Source: Desulfobacterales bacterium
GTDB taxonomy: Bacteria > Desulfobacterota > Desulfobacteria > Desulfobacterales > SpSt-501
Assembly: GCA_025454255.1 (NCBI GenBank)
Contig: JALOOU010000012.1
Span: 1 to 54,849, forward strand
Length of the DNA stretch: 54,849 nucleotides
Direction of reading: 5' to 3'
Shown here: positions 8,785 through 17,660 of the stretch, piece after piece
Layout of the letters: every line of letters starts with the position of its first letter
How positions within the stretch are numbered: position 1 is the first letter of the stretch
Notes under the pieces: generated by a model
What the model was told of the DNA's origin: nothing
What the model saw: only the letters and a program-made list of their open reading frames with translations
Databases searched by the model: none
Position numbers and translations under genes: made by a program

Positions 8785-9144
8785 CTAAAAGCTGAGCACC
8801 GTGCTCGTGCAGGCCAGATCGATCATCTCATCGCCCTTGGCCAGACGGGCCCCTCTGACAAGGTCGGCCTCTGCGATCTGACGGGTGACGGCGCACGGGG
8901 TGCACACCAGAATCGGCACCTCCCACTCCTGCAGGAAAGCCAGGTGGTCGTCGGCCGAGTCGCCGGTGGCGGCCCGCATGTGCTGGATGAGCCCTTTTTT
9001 GGCCAGGTAAACACCCTCGTCCAGAAGGAAGACCGCTACCTTCTTGCCTTTTTTCTGAGCCACCACGGCGAAAAACAGGGCGCGGGTCGCACGGTTGGGG
9101 TTGTCCGTACCGCAGGAGAGCATGACGAGAACTTTGTCGTTCAT
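8785..9144 (-). CDS. DsrE/DsrF-like family protein
   Basis: Small cytoplasmic protein of 119 residues with the DsrE-type fold signature: an N-terminal VLVMLSCGTDNP strand-loop, KKVAVFLLDEGV, and a CTPC motif near residue 86. Relatives include sulfur-relay proteins and predicted peroxiredoxin-like proteins; the function of this subgroup is not settled. ATG 9144 follows AGAGGA at normal spacing; the longer frame upstream is not family-like. It lies about 85 bases behind rseC in the same direction and may be the last gene of the rnf transcript, which hints at a thiol or redox role. Confidence 0.75.
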   Translation of the reverse strand: MNDKVLVMLSCGTDNPNRATRALFFAVVAQKKGKKVAVFLLDEGVYLAKKGLIQHMRAATGDSADDHLAFLQEWEVPILVCTPCAVTRQIAEADLVRGARLAKGDEMIDLACTSTVLSF

Positions 9145-9229
9145 AGGGTCCTCTTTCCTGAAAGCACGTTTGATGCAGCCGTTGCGCCCCGCTTGGCGCA
9201 CGGCGGGTCCTCTGCCCACCGGCCGCAGC

Positions 9230-9676
9230 TCATCTCTCCGGCCCGCTCAGCACTTCGGAAATCCGGGGGTGATAGGATCGGTTGCGGCCGTATTTCCAAG
9301 CGGCGTACTTTCTGATCAGCAGGAACGAAACCACAACGAAGGAGAGGCCCGCCGCGACGGCCGACAGATCGGTGTTGTGGAAAGGGTCGATGGCACTGCC
9401 GAGCAGGGCCCCGAGCAGCAGGGCGAACACGGGGACGATGTAGAGGATGAAGGAGGCCTTGACCTCGCCTGCGACGCGATAGGTGATGCGCACCTTTTGG
9501 CCGGCGGCGGCACCGAGCGTGTTGTCGGCAGCGACCACCATCCAGTCCTTGCCGAACGGGCTGCAGAGCCCCGCGCAGGAGCAGGCGGCGCACTGCGAGC
9601 TGCGCTTCATTCTGACCTGGGCCGTGCGGCCGTCGGTCGCCACGATCTCGCCGAATTCGATCCGCTCCTGGCTCAT
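9230..9676 (-). CDS. rseC: RseC/MucC-family membrane protein
   Basis: Inner-membrane protein of 148 residues with a cytoplasmic N-terminal region holding four cysteines (Cys29, 32, 34, 38) and two membrane helices at about 74-96 and 104-123. RseC/MucC proteins are linked to sigma-E control and, with the Rnf-like Rsx complex, to SoxR reduction in enterics. The gene is 16 bases behind rnfB, so it very likely belongs to the rnf operon. The cysteine cluster may hold an Fe-S centre or sense electrons from Rnf; that is inference. Confidence 0.8.
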   Translation of the reverse strand: MSQERIEFGEIVATDGRTAQVRMKRSSQCAACSCAGLCSPFGKDWMVVAADNTLGAAAGQKVRITYRVAGEVKASFILYIVPVFALLLGALLGSAIDPFHNTDLSAVAAGLSFVVVSFLLIRKYAAWKYGRNRSYHPRISEVLSGPER

Positions 9677-9692
9677 GGGGTGCCGACGAGCG

Positions 9693-10517
9693 CTAGGCCG
9701 CCTTTTTTTTCGAGTCTCGGGTCAGCACCACCGCCTGGATAATGCGGGGGATGCACTTCTCAAAGCAGAGCCCGCATCCGGTGCACTTAGCGGGGTCCAC
9801 CACCGCAAGGAACTTTTCGATCGTGACGGCCTTTTCGGGGCAGACTTTCTTGCAAAGCCCGTCCCCGAGGCACCCCACCGTGCAGACATCCTTGACCGCC
9901 CGGCCGACATCATGGGAGCTGCAAAACGTGGCGGCTTTCTGGGAAACCGGGATCAATTTGGGGATGTGCCGCGGACAGATTTGAGCGCAACTGCCGCAGC
10001 CCGTGCACAGCTCCGTGTTCACCACGGGCAGGCCGTTTGGGCCCATATGCATGGCGCCGAAGAAGCAGGCCCGCACGCATGTGCCCAGGCCCAGGCACCC
10101 GTAGCGGCAGGCTTTGTCCCCGCCGGAAACCTCCTGGGCCGCGCGGCAGTCCTGGATCCCCATGTAGGTGAATTTTCGTTCGGCGGCAGCGGCGTCGCCC
10201 TGGCAGAAGATCTGGGCCACCTGCCGCTCCTGCGTGTCGACGGAGATGCCCAGCATGGCGGCGATCTCCTGGGCCAACTCGTCGCTTGCGGCCTTGCACG
10301 CATTGGCCGGGGCGTTTCCCTGCACGATGGCCGCGGCCAGGTCCGTGCATCCGGCGTAGCCGCACCCCCCGCAGTTCGCTCCGGGCAGAATGTCCGACAC
10401 CTGCCCGATGCGCGGGTCGACATGAACGTAGAAAATCTTCGCCGTCACTCCCAGGATGAGGCCGGCCAGCATCCCGATGGCGCCCACGGTGAGAATTGCG
10501 GTAAGGACAGATTCCAT
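9693..10517 (-). CDS. rnfB: Rnf complex subunit RnfB (polyferredoxin)
   Basis: Electron-input subunit of the ion-translocating ferredoxin:NAD oxidoreductase, 274 residues. It has an N-terminal membrane helix (about 5-27) and the Fe4S domain CGGCGYAGC with a fourth cysteine at 74. Several ferredoxin motifs follow, such as CTGCGSCAQIC and CTGCGLCFEKC. Additional cysteine clusters, CRYGCLGLGTCVRAC and CTVGCLGDGLCKKVC, are typical of long RnfB proteins from anaerobes. It is the last structural rnf gene here, between rnfA (18-base gap) and rseC. Confidence 0.95.
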   Translation of the reverse strand: MESVLTAILTVGAIGMLAGLILGVTAKIFYVHVDPRIGQVSDILPGANCGGCGYAGCTDLAAAIVQGNAPANACKAASDELAQEIAAMLGISVDTQERQVAQIFCQGDAAAAERKFTYMGIQDCRAAQEVSGGDKACRYGCLGLGTCVRACFFGAMHMGPNGLPVVNTELCTGCGSCAQICPRHIPKLIPVSQKAATFCSSHDVGRAVKDVCTVGCLGDGLCKKVCPEKAVTIEKFLAVVDPAKCTGCGLCFEKCIPRIIQAVVLTRDSKKKAA

Positions 10518-10535
10518 TTTCGCATCCTCGCGAGG

Positions 10536-11114
10536 TTAAACCATTCCCAGAAGCCCGGCGAAGCTCAGCCCCATCATGCCGGCGGTGATCAGGGTGATGG
10601 GAACACCCCGCAGCAGCTGGGGGACGCGCCCCGTGGCATCCATGCGCTCGCGCAGGCCGGCCATGAAGAGCAGAACCAGAGCAAAGCCGACCGCAGAGGC
10701 CAGGGAAAAGACCAGAGTTTGCATGAAGGAGTGCTCTTCCTTGATGTTCAGCACGGAGACGCCGAAGACCATGCAATTGGTCGTGATCAAGGGCAGAAAG
10801 ATCCCCAGCGCCCGATAAAGCGGCGGCGCCACTTTCTGCATCAGGATCTCCACGAATTGGACCAGGGCCGCTATGACTAAAATGAAGACCAAGGTCTGCA
10901 GGTATTCGATCTCAAGCACTTCCAGGATGGTTTTTTGAATGATCCAGCAGGTGGTCCCGGCCATGGTTGCCACGAAGACCACAGCGGCCCCCATGCCCAA
11001 AGCGCTTTCATAGGAGCTGGTGACGCCCACGACCGGGCAGTTGCCCATGAAGCGGATCAGGACGATGTTGTTGATGAACATCGCCGCGACAATCATCAAC
11101 AGGTAGTCTTGCAT
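10536..11114 (-). CDS. rnfA: Rnf complex subunit RnfA
   Basis: Integral membrane subunit, 192 residues with about six hydrophobic helices. The N-terminus, MQDYLLMIVAAMFINNIVL, and the block IRFMGNCPVVGVT are hallmarks of RnfA. RnfA and RnfE are inverted-topology homologues that hold a buried 2Fe-2S cluster at their interface, and the cysteine in GNCPVVG fits that role. GAGGAG lies at good spacing before ATG 11114. It sits between rnfE and rnfB. Confidence 0.95.
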   Translation of the reverse strand: MQDYLLMIVAAMFINNIVLIRFMGNCPVVGVTSSYESALGMGAAVVFVATMAGTTCWIIQKTILEVLEIEYLQTLVFILVIAALVQFVEILMQKVAPPLYRALGIFLPLITTNCMVFGVSVLNIKEEHSFMQTLVFSLASAVGFALVLLFMAGLRERMDATGRVPQLLRGVPITLITAGMMGLSFAGLLGMV

Positions 11115-11152
11115 GTCAATCTCCTCGAAAGGCTCCGGCTATCGGGCAATGA

Positions 11153-11764
11153 TCACGCTCTCTTCTTTTCGATGCGGGCCGAGATGAGGTTCATGATTCC
11201 CAGAATCAAACCGAAAATGACGAAAGCCCCCGGCGGCCGGAGCAGAAAGCCGAACCCGGGGTAGGCCTCGGGCAGGATCGGCATGCCGAGCCAGGTTCCG
11301 CTGCCCAGAATTTCCCGAATGCTGGAAATTACAACGAGCGAGAGGGTAAACCCCAGCCCCATTCCCAGGCCGTCTGAAAGCGAAAGCAGTATCGGGTTTT
11401 TGCGCGCAAAGGCTTCCGCACGGCCCAGAACGATGCAATTGACCACAATCAGCGGAATCCAGATGCCCAGGACCAAAAAGAGCGGGTAGAAATAGGCCTG
11501 CATCACCAATTCGACGATCACGACACCCGTGGCGATGATGCTGATGAAAACGGCGATGCGCACTTTGTCCGGAACCACATTGCGCACGGCGGATACCAAG
11601 ACGTTGCTCATGCACAGCACGAAGACCACGGCAAAACCCATGCCCAGCGCGCTTTCCACTTTGGTGGAAACGGCCAGCGCCGGACAGATGCCCAGGGCAA
11701 AGCGCAAGGGGGCGATCTCTTTCCAGAAGCCTTTGGTAAACTCGTTTACGACGCGAGCGGCCAT
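11153..11764 (-). CDS. rnfE: Rnf complex subunit RnfE
   Basis: Integral membrane subunit of 203 residues, paralogous to RnfA. It carries the family blocks NEFTKGFWKEI near the N-terminus and LGICPALAVST, whose cysteine would pair with the RnfA cysteine in the buried iron-sulfur site. About six membrane helices are visible. GAGGAGG lies about 9 bases before ATG 11764. Spacing to its neighbours is short (18 and 38 bases), which supports one transcript. Confidence 0.95.
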   Translation of the reverse strand: MAARVVNEFTKGFWKEIAPLRFALGICPALAVSTKVESALGMGFAVVFVLCMSNVLVSAVRNVVPDKVRIAVFISIIATGVVIVELVMQAYFYPLFLVLGIWIPLIVVNCIVLGRAEAFARKNPILLSLSDGLGMGLGFTLSLVVISSIREILGSGTWLGMPILPEAYPGFGFLLRPPGAFVIFGLILGIMNLISARIEKKRA

Positions 11765-11782
11765 GGCACCGGGCCTCCTCTT

Positions 11783-12379
11783 CTATAACCCCAGCTGAGA
11801 CTTGACGTTCTGATAGAGTTCGACCCCTCTGGTCACGGCCGCACTTACGCCGTTGGAGGAGACCGTAGCTCCGGAGATGGCCTGAATCTGACCGCCGGCG
11901 GCGGCCAGGTTGAAATTGGCGCTCACGGGCTTGTTTGCAAACTGGGCGGGAAAAGCAGGGTCGTCGACTATCTTGGTGCCCAACCCCGGCGTTTCGGACT
12001 GGGTGGTCACCGCGACGGCTTGCACCTCGTCCTGCTGCGGGTCGATGGCGATCATCACGCCGACCGGGCCGCCGTATCCGGGGCCGCTTGCCTCGAAGGC
12101 CAGGCTCTTCACGGTGCCGCCTTTTTTAGCCAGGAAGAAGGTCGTTTTCACATCGCGCCCGCGGGCATCCTTGCCGGTTACGACCTGAAGGCGATCGGAT
12201 ATGGGGTCGTTGTCATAATCGGCGAGGATCTTTTTCAACGCCGGCTCCTTGATGAATTTGATCTGCTGATAGTCGATCTGCTCTCGGGTGGCCAGCTTGA
12301 CAGCGGCCAGGCCGCCGGCACAGACCGAGGTCACAATCGTCAACACCACCACCATTTGGATAAGTTCTCGCAGCGTCAC
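11783..12379 (-). CDS. rnfG: Rnf complex subunit RnfG (FMN-binding)
   Basis: Periplasm-facing flavoprotein subunit, 198 residues, with one N-terminal helix. The motif SGATVSS near the C-terminus is the site where ApbE attaches FMN to threonine through a phosphoester bond. The central GYGGPVGVM and ETPGLGTKI blocks are standard for RnfG/NqrC. I chose the GTG at 12379 because an AGGAGG lies 9-10 bases upstream of it; a TTG at 12403 would place that ribosome site inside the gene. No apbE gene is present in the window. Confidence 0.93.
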   Translation of the reverse strand: MTLRELIQMVVVLTIVTSVCAGGLAAVKLATREQIDYQQIKFIKEPALKKILADYDNDPISDRLQVVTGKDARGRDVKTTFFLAKKGGTVKSLAFEASGPGYGGPVGVMIAIDPQQDEVQAVAVTTQSETPGLGTKIVDDPAFPAQFANKPVSANFNLAAAGGQIQAISGATVSSNGVSAAVTRGVELYQNVKSQLGL

Positions 12380-12484
12380 GGGAATCCAACCTCCTGTGGA
12401 CAAGGCGACAAGCGCAGCGGACGCCGACCCACGGCGAACGAGACGGGCGCCCCAAGCGCTTCGGAGGGCTTCCGCCCCCCCGGA

Positions 12485-13471
12485 CTAAAACTGCACCTGC
12501 CTATGGCTGCCGAACTTCGACCCGAAAACCTTGGGGCGAAGCTTGTCGAAAAAGGGGGTCAGCATGCTGACCATGAAGACGGCGAAGTAGGCCCCCTCCG
12601 GCCATTGGGACCACAGTCGGATCGCCATGGTCATCACCCCGCAAACCAGGCCGAAGAGCGCCATGCCGGTTTTGGTCACCGGCGAGGTCGTCCAGTCGGT
12701 TGCCAGGAAGAAGGCCCCCAGCAGGCTGCCGCCGGCCAGCAGATGGAACAGGGGGCTGGCATAGGTTTCCGGATCGATCAGCCAGAAAACGGCCGCGAAA
12801 CCGGCCAAGCCGGACAGGAAACCGGCGGGGATGATCCAGGAAATCTTGCGTCTCAGGACCAGAAACAGGCCGCCGAGCAGCAGGGCCAATTTGGAAACCT
12901 CACCGATGGTTCCAGTGATCAGCGTGGATCCCAGGAAGAGATCCTGGAGCGGAAAGGTCTCGTCCAGGAACTCCGCCCCCTTGTCCTTGAGTTCCAGGAG
13001 GGGTGAGTTCTGGGTCATCATCATGTCCGAGGTCGGGACCGGATAATCCCCCACGAGCCCGGGGTAGGAGAGCAGCAGCGCCACATAGGCGATGAGCACC
13101 CCGTTGAACGGATTGCATCCCAGCCCGCCGTAGACGTGCTTTCCCAGGAGCAGCATGACCAGGGTGCCCAGCACCACCACCCACCAGGGGACGGTGGCCG
13201 GCAGCAGCATGGCCAACACCAGGCCGCCGGCTGCCGCGCTCAGGTCCCCGATCGACAGGCTTCGTTTGAATAGCTTCTGCAAAACCGCATCCCAAAAGAC
13301 CGCAGACCCCATGGCGATGGCGGCCACTCTCAGCGTGTCGGCTCCGAAGACCAGAAACGCCGCGGCCACGGCCGGAAGCAGCGCAATGATCTGGTGGAGC
13401 ATCATGTCCCGCACGGAATTGCCGGAGTGGATATGCGGCCCTACCGCAACGACGAATCCGGGCTCTTTCAT
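12485..13471 (-). CDS. rnfD: Rnf complex subunit RnfD
   Basis: Membrane flavoprotein subunit, 328 residues and about ten helices. Family blocks include GPHIHSGNSV at the start, GKHVYGGLGCNPFN near 110-123, and a C-terminal FFLATDWTTSPV. In Vibrio RnfD the FMN is bound to Thr187 in SQATPL. Here the matching segment (residues 153-158) reads TQNSPL, so a serine (Ser156) takes the threonine position and the preceding alanine is asparagine. The start at 13471 overlaps the end of rnfC by 4 bases; a longer frame upstream is a shadow of rnfC. Confidence 0.93.
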   Translation of the reverse strand: MKEPGFVVAVGPHIHSGNSVRDMMLHQIIALLPAVAAAFLVFGADTLRVAAIAMGSAVFWDAVLQKLFKRSLSIGDLSAAAGGLVLAMLLPATVPWWVVVLGTLVMLLLGKHVYGGLGCNPFNGVLIAYVALLLSYPGLVGDYPVPTSDMMMTQNSPLLELKDKGAEFLDETFPLQDLFLGSTLITGTIGEVSKLALLLGGLFLVLRRKISWIIPAGFLSGLAGFAAVFWLIDPETYASPLFHLLAGGSLLGAFFLATDWTTSPVTKTGMALFGLVCGVMTMAIRLWSQWPEGAYFAVFMVSMLTPFFDKLRPKVFGSKFGSHRQVQF

Positions 13472-14748
13472 ACGCCCTTCCTTTGGGCCATGAGCTGCCC
13501 TTTTGCAAACTGGATGAACTGAACCATGGGGATGCGAACCGGGCAAAGATAGGTGCAGCAGCCGCATTCGATGCAGGCGAAGAGGTCGTGCTGCGCTGCT
13601 TCGGCGAGCCTTCCTTTTTCGGAAAACCCCGAAATCAGAAACGGCATCAGCCGCATGGGGCACACCTCCACGCACCGGCCGCATTTGATGCAGACCGCCT
13701 CCTCCAATTTCACCACTTCGCTGCGGCCTTGAACGAAAACGCCCGCGAACTCCTTGGTAACCGGCTGATCCAGGCCGGATAGGGCCGTTCCCGTCATCGG
13801 CCCGCCCGCCAGTATTTTGCCGCCCGGCTCCGGGGTGATGCGGCAGTGTTCGAGGACAGCGCGGATGGGGGTGCCGATGGCGACCCGCAGGTTCTTGACG
13901 TGGCCCTTGCCGGTGGCCACGCTGATGAAGCGCTCCACCACGGGTTGGCCGCGTCCAACGGCAGCCATGGCTTCGACATCGACCAGGAGGGCCCCGATAT
14001 CGGTGATGCGCACCCCCAGTGAATAGGGGATCTCCACGTTAAGCGCCCTTTGGACAAGCAGGTAGTCCACCGCTTGCGGGTATCTGTTGCGCAGCGGCAG
14101 GATTTGAACTGCGCCGCTGAAAGCCCGGGTGGCTGCAGCGATGGCCTCTGCGGCGTTGGCGTCGACCGTCAGGATGACCCGGCCGAGGTCGAGGATCTTC
14201 TTGAGGGCGTCGATGCCGGCGGCAATGGCCTCCGCCTGCTCCAGCAGCAGCCTGGCGCGGCTGGAAAGCAGCGGTTCACCGTCCAGCGCGTTGACGATCA
14301 GCGTGCCGACCTTGCGGGATCTGGCTTCTTCCAATTTGGCGGCCAGGGGATCGGTCTTATGGTCAAAACAGACGACACCCGCCTGCTGCACGGCAGCGAG
14401 CGGATCCGTGTCTGCAGGGATCTCGCACGGGTTTGCCGCGCCGTCGGATTCGATCACCACCGCGGGGACCATGCGCCCGTGAAAATCCTGAAACGCCTTG
14501 ATGAGCTCCGTAACGACGCCCGAGATCGGCGCATGGATCGAGGCCCCGTTCGGCCGGGGGCTCTCGCCGATGATCTGGCCGGCGAGGACCACGTCATTTT
14601 TCTTGACCCTAAGTGCGCAAACGCCGCTGCGGTCCTGCTGCAAGGCAACAGTGACCACTGAAGGCGTGGGAAGGTCTTCAAACGGGCTCGAAAGACCATC
14701 AAGGGGATGGGAAAAACGAATCCCGCCCCTCATTTTGCCTGGTCGCAT
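13468..14748 (-). CDS. rnfC: Rnf complex subunit RnfC (NADH/FMN/4Fe-4S)
   Basis: Peripheral subunit that exchanges electrons with NAD, 426 residues. It has the N-terminal barrel with the HAPISG sandwich-hybrid motif and an RnfC core with GGPMTGTAL near 317. Two ferredoxin motifs follow, CIKCGRCVEVCP (about 353-364) and CIECGCCTYLCP (about 392-403). It heads the rnf operon, in the order C-D-G-E-A-B. I chose ATG 14748, preceded by AGGA; a TTG at 14766 is an alternative. Compared with enterobacterial RnfC it lacks the long alanine-rich tail, as is usual in anaerobes. Confidence 0.94.
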   Translation of the reverse strand: MRPGKMRGGIRFSHPLDGLSSPFEDLPTPSVVTVALQQDRSGVCALRVKKNDVVLAGQIIGESPRPNGASIHAPISGVVTELIKAFQDFHGRMVPAVVIESDGAANPCEIPADTDPLAAVQQAGVVCFDHKTDPLAAKLEEARSRKVGTLIVNALDGEPLLSSRARLLLEQAEAIAAGIDALKKILDLGRVILTVDANAAEAIAAATRAFSGAVQILPLRNRYPQAVDYLLVQRALNVEIPYSLGVRITDIGALLVDVEAMAAVGRGQPVVERFISVATGKGHVKNLRVAIGTPIRAVLEHCRITPEPGGKILAGGPMTGTALSGLDQPVTKEFAGVFVQGRSEVVKLEEAVCIKCGRCVEVCPMRLMPFLISGFSEKGRLAEAAQHDLFACIECGCCTYLCPVRIPMVQFIQFAKGQLMAQRKGV

Positions 14749-15065
14749 ATGGCGCCATCCTCGCAAAAGTAAAAAGTAACCGGCTGCCGAGACAGCCTCT
14801 CGAATAGGCGAAAGGTTTCATCAAATGGCTTTTTCCGGTTTTTGTCAATGATAAATTGAGCGGAGGCGCAGGCCGATGAGGGCTGCGCCGCGCAGGCGGG
14901 GGGCGCTGTTTAAACTTCCGCCGGGAAGCGCTCTGCCTGCCCCCGCGACTCGGGGGGTCGATGCCCGGCCGGAACAATCTCGACCGTGCCCGAGCGGCAT
15001 GCCCCCACCGGCACGCAGGAGGCTTTCCCGGTGGGCGCGGGGCACGCGGCGCCCTCCGGATGTTA
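14749..15065. other. Intergenic region upstream of rnfC
   Basis: No gene is seen here. The left third holds the likely rnf promoter. The right part is GC-rich and lies downstream of the TRAP permease stop. It contains two small hairpins, GGCGCAG/CTGCGCC near 14863-14889 and CCCCCG/CGGGGG near 14940-14956, that could end that transcript. Confidence 0.5.
14820..14848 (-). promoter_or_regulatory. Putative sigma70 promoter for the rnf operon
   Basis: Read on the minus strand, TTGACA (14848-14843) is followed after 17 bases by TTTGAT (14825-14820), about 70 bases before the rnfC start. The -35 matches consensus fully and the -10 matches at four of six positions. Confidence 0.45.
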
Positions 15066-17099
15066 TCAAACGGCGGCCGGCTTCATGGCGGCGCGCTTCT
15101 TCTGCAGAAACCACACCAAGGCAAAACCGGCCAGTCCGAGCGTGTCGCTGACGAGGCCGGGCTTCACTAGGGAGACAGCCACCGCGATGAGGATGATCCG
15201 CTCATACCAGGTGTCGTCGTCGAGCAGGAATCCTTGCATGCCGGCGGCCAGCGCATACATGCCGAGCGATGAAGTGACGAAGATCCAGACCGCCTCCAGC
15301 ACGCCGAAAAGCCCGGGGGCAAGCCCGATCAAGAGCATCTGCGGAGCGGTGATGAACATGTAGGGCAGAAGGAAGGTCCGCATGTCGAGTTTAAACGACT
15401 CGATGCCCGTCTTGAAGGGGTCGGCCCCGGCGATCCCGGCGGCCGCATATGCGGCGATGCATACCGGCGGGGTGCCGTCCGCTAAAATACCGAAGTAAAA
15501 TACGAAAAGATGCGCTGCAATCAGCGGCGTGTCCGGCTTCAAGGCGATCAGGGCCGGCGCCATAATCGTTGCCATGATGACATAGTTGGGGGTCGTCGGC
15601 ACCCCCATGCCGAGAATCAGGCAGGCTATCATGGTGAGGATCATCGCCAGGTAGACGTTTCCGTAGGAGAGCTCGACGATGATGTTGGTCATGTTGAGAC
15701 CCGCACCGGTCAGGCTCACCATCCCCACCACCATTCCGGCGCAGGCGCAGGTGACCCCGATAGCCGCCATGGACCGGGCCGCGCTGAACATGGCATCGAT
15801 CAGCTTGCGCAGGCTCTCCTTGATCGGCTCCCAGGAGGTGGACGGAGCGCCGTCGGTCTCCGGCCGGATCCACCCGGCGCTGATCAGGGCGCTGCGCAAG
15901 ATGAAGATGAAGCCGGCCGTTCCGATGGCCATGGCGGCTGAGGTGAGCGGCGTCAGCCGCTGGACGATCAGCGCATGCAGCAGAACGAAAACCGGGACGA
16001 GAAAGTGAAGGCCGCTCACCAGCGTGGGGAAAAACTTCGGCAGTTGGCTGCGCGGCATCCCCATGAACCCGTGTTTGGTAGCCAGCAGATGCACGGCCCC
16101 CAGCAGCGCCAGCTGGTCGATCACCGCCGGCAGCGCGGCGGCAATGCACACATGCAGATAGGGGATGCCCAGGAATTCGGCCATGACAAAAGCGGCCGCC
16201 CCCATGACCGGCGGCATGATCTGCCCGTTGCCGCCGGCCGCGGTGTCGATGCCGCCCGCGACCTCGGGCTTGAAGCCCACCTTCTTCATGAGCGGGATGG
16301 TCAGGGTGCCGATCGTAGCGGTGTTGGCCACCCCGCTGCCGGATATGGTGCCCATGAAGGCGCTGGCGATGACGGCCACTTTGGCCGGTCCGCCGCGGGT
16401 GTGCCCCACGACGGACATGGCCAGGCGCATCAAGAACTCGCCCGCACCGGTCCGTTCGAATATCGCCCCGAACAGCACAAAGGCAAATACGAACGTGGAG
16501 GAGACCCACAGCGGGATCCCGAAGATGCCCTCGCTGGTCAGGTAGAGATGATCCACGATGCGCCGGAACGAGTAGCCCCGATGGGCCAGGATGCCGGGCA
16601 CATATGGCCCCAGAAGGCCGTAGAGGATGAAAATGCTGGTGACGATCACCAGCGGAAGGCCAACGGCCCTGCGCGTGGCCTCTAAGATCAAAACAATGGC
16701 CGTGACCCCCATGACAAGGTCCAGCAGCGTCGGAGCGCCAATCCGCTGGACGAGCTGCTCGTAGAAGAGCGCGACATAGATCACTGCCGCGCCCGCAAGG
16801 GCTGTCAGGATGAGGTCGTAAAACGGAAGGCTCTTGCGTTTGGACCTCTTCGAATGCGGATAGAACAAAAAACACAGGACGATGGCGAAGGCCAAATGCA
16901 CCGAGCGCTGCAGGGTTGAGGTGAGCACTCCGAAATAAGCCGTGTAAAGCTGAAAGCAGGTCATTGCGATGGCGATAAGGAAGGCGACTTGGAACACCAG
17001 ACCGGAGAGCCGCCGTTCGCCGAATTCGGCCTTTTCGATGAGCGCCTCCGCCCGTTTGGCCAGCTCCTCGCTGCGTTCGATTTTGGTTTCCGTGCTCAT
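15066..17099 (-). CDS. TRAP transporter fused permease (DctQM, TAXI-associated)
   Basis: Inner-membrane permease in which the small (DctQ) and large (DctM) TRAP subunits are fused; 677 residues with about 16 hydrophobic segments. Conserved DctM blocks include SAFMGTISGSGVANTATIG, GGIDTAAGGNGQIMPPVMGAAAF and LGMGVPTTPNYV. It works with the TAXI-type receptor encoded two genes upstream, using an ion gradient rather than ATP. The substrate of TAXI systems is often glutamate or other organic acids, but cannot be assigned here. ATG 17099 has AAGGA 6 bases upstream; the frame is open further but overlaps the DUF1850 gene. Confidence 0.9.
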   Translation of the reverse strand: MSTETKIERSEELAKRAEALIEKAEFGERRLSGLVFQVAFLIAIAMTCFQLYTAYFGVLTSTLQRSVHLAFAIVLCFLFYPHSKRSKRKSLPFYDLILTALAGAAVIYVALFYEQLVQRIGAPTLLDLVMGVTAIVLILEATRRAVGLPLVIVTSIFILYGLLGPYVPGILAHRGYSFRRIVDHLYLTSEGIFGIPLWVSSTFVFAFVLFGAIFERTGAGEFLMRLAMSVVGHTRGGPAKVAVIASAFMGTISGSGVANTATIGTLTIPLMKKVGFKPEVAGGIDTAAGGNGQIMPPVMGAAAFVMAEFLGIPYLHVCIAAALPAVIDQLALLGAVHLLATKHGFMGMPRSQLPKFFPTLVSGLHFLVPVFVLLHALIVQRLTPLTSAAMAIGTAGFIFILRSALISAGWIRPETDGAPSTSWEPIKESLRKLIDAMFSAARSMAAIGVTCACAGMVVGMVSLTGAGLNMTNIIVELSYGNVYLAMILTMIACLILGMGVPTTPNYVIMATIMAPALIALKPDTPLIAAHLFVFYFGILADGTPPVCIAAYAAAGIAGADPFKTGIESFKLDMRTFLLPYMFITAPQMLLIGLAPGLFGVLEAVWIFVTSSLGMYALAAGMQGFLLDDDTWYERIILIAVAVSLVKPGLVSDTLGLAGFALVWFLQKKRAAMKPAAV

Positions 17100-17101
17100 G
17101 G

Positions 17102-17593
17102 TCATTCCTTCGGGCGATTTAGGATCAGGAGCAGGCCGGGATATCTGCCAACGGTTAGTGTGACGGTGTCTCCGGGTTCGAGCAGCTCGGCCAATTCGAG
17201 TCTGCGGCCCTTGAAGTTCAGAGACGCCTGGTTGACCGGGGAAATGATAAAGGAAAACCGGGGGAGTCGCCCTCCGCCCGGTGCCACCAGCCATTTGCCG
17301 TCGGAGCTTCTTTGCGTCGCCGTCGGCAGCCCCGCACCGACGGAGGGGAAGCGGGTTTCCACGACCCGCAGCCAACCGTCGGCTTCGATGGCGAAATGCC
17401 CCTCAACGGGGATCTTCTCTATGGAGTGAATGTAGGAGAAGATGGCGACATCCCCGGGTGCCGCCCGTGCGCGCCACAGCACCGCCCCCCGGCGCTTGCT
17501 CTCCAATTCGAGCGTCTGCACCGGCAGGAGCGTAAGACCGACCAGGGCGGATGCCGCCAGGATCGCCCCGATTTTTGCCTTGCGGGTGAGCAT
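17102..17593 (-). CDS. DUF1850 protein, companion of the TAXI-TRAP importer
   Basis: 163-residue protein with an N-terminal membrane anchor (about 5-25). The DUF1850 pattern is visible: SYIHSIEKIPVEGHF, then ETRFPSVGAGLP. Such genes nearly always sit between TAXI receptor and fused TRAP permease genes, as here, but their role is unknown. The stop is 2 bases from the permease start, so the two are surely cotranscribed. A clear ribosome site before 17593 is not visible. Confidence 0.8.
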   Translation of the reverse strand: MLTRKAKIGAILAASALVGLTLLPVQTLELESKRRGAVLWRARAAPGDVAIFSYIHSIEKIPVEGHFAIEADGWLRVVETRFPSVGAGLPTATQRSSDGKWLVAPGGGRLPRFSFIISPVNQASLNFKGRRLELAELLEPGDTVTLTVGRYPGLLLILNRPKE

Positions 17594-17660
17594 GACATGG
17601 CGGCCCCGACGAGTGGAGCCGGCGGGGCGGCATCCGCACCTGGAACTATCTGTCGATCGA

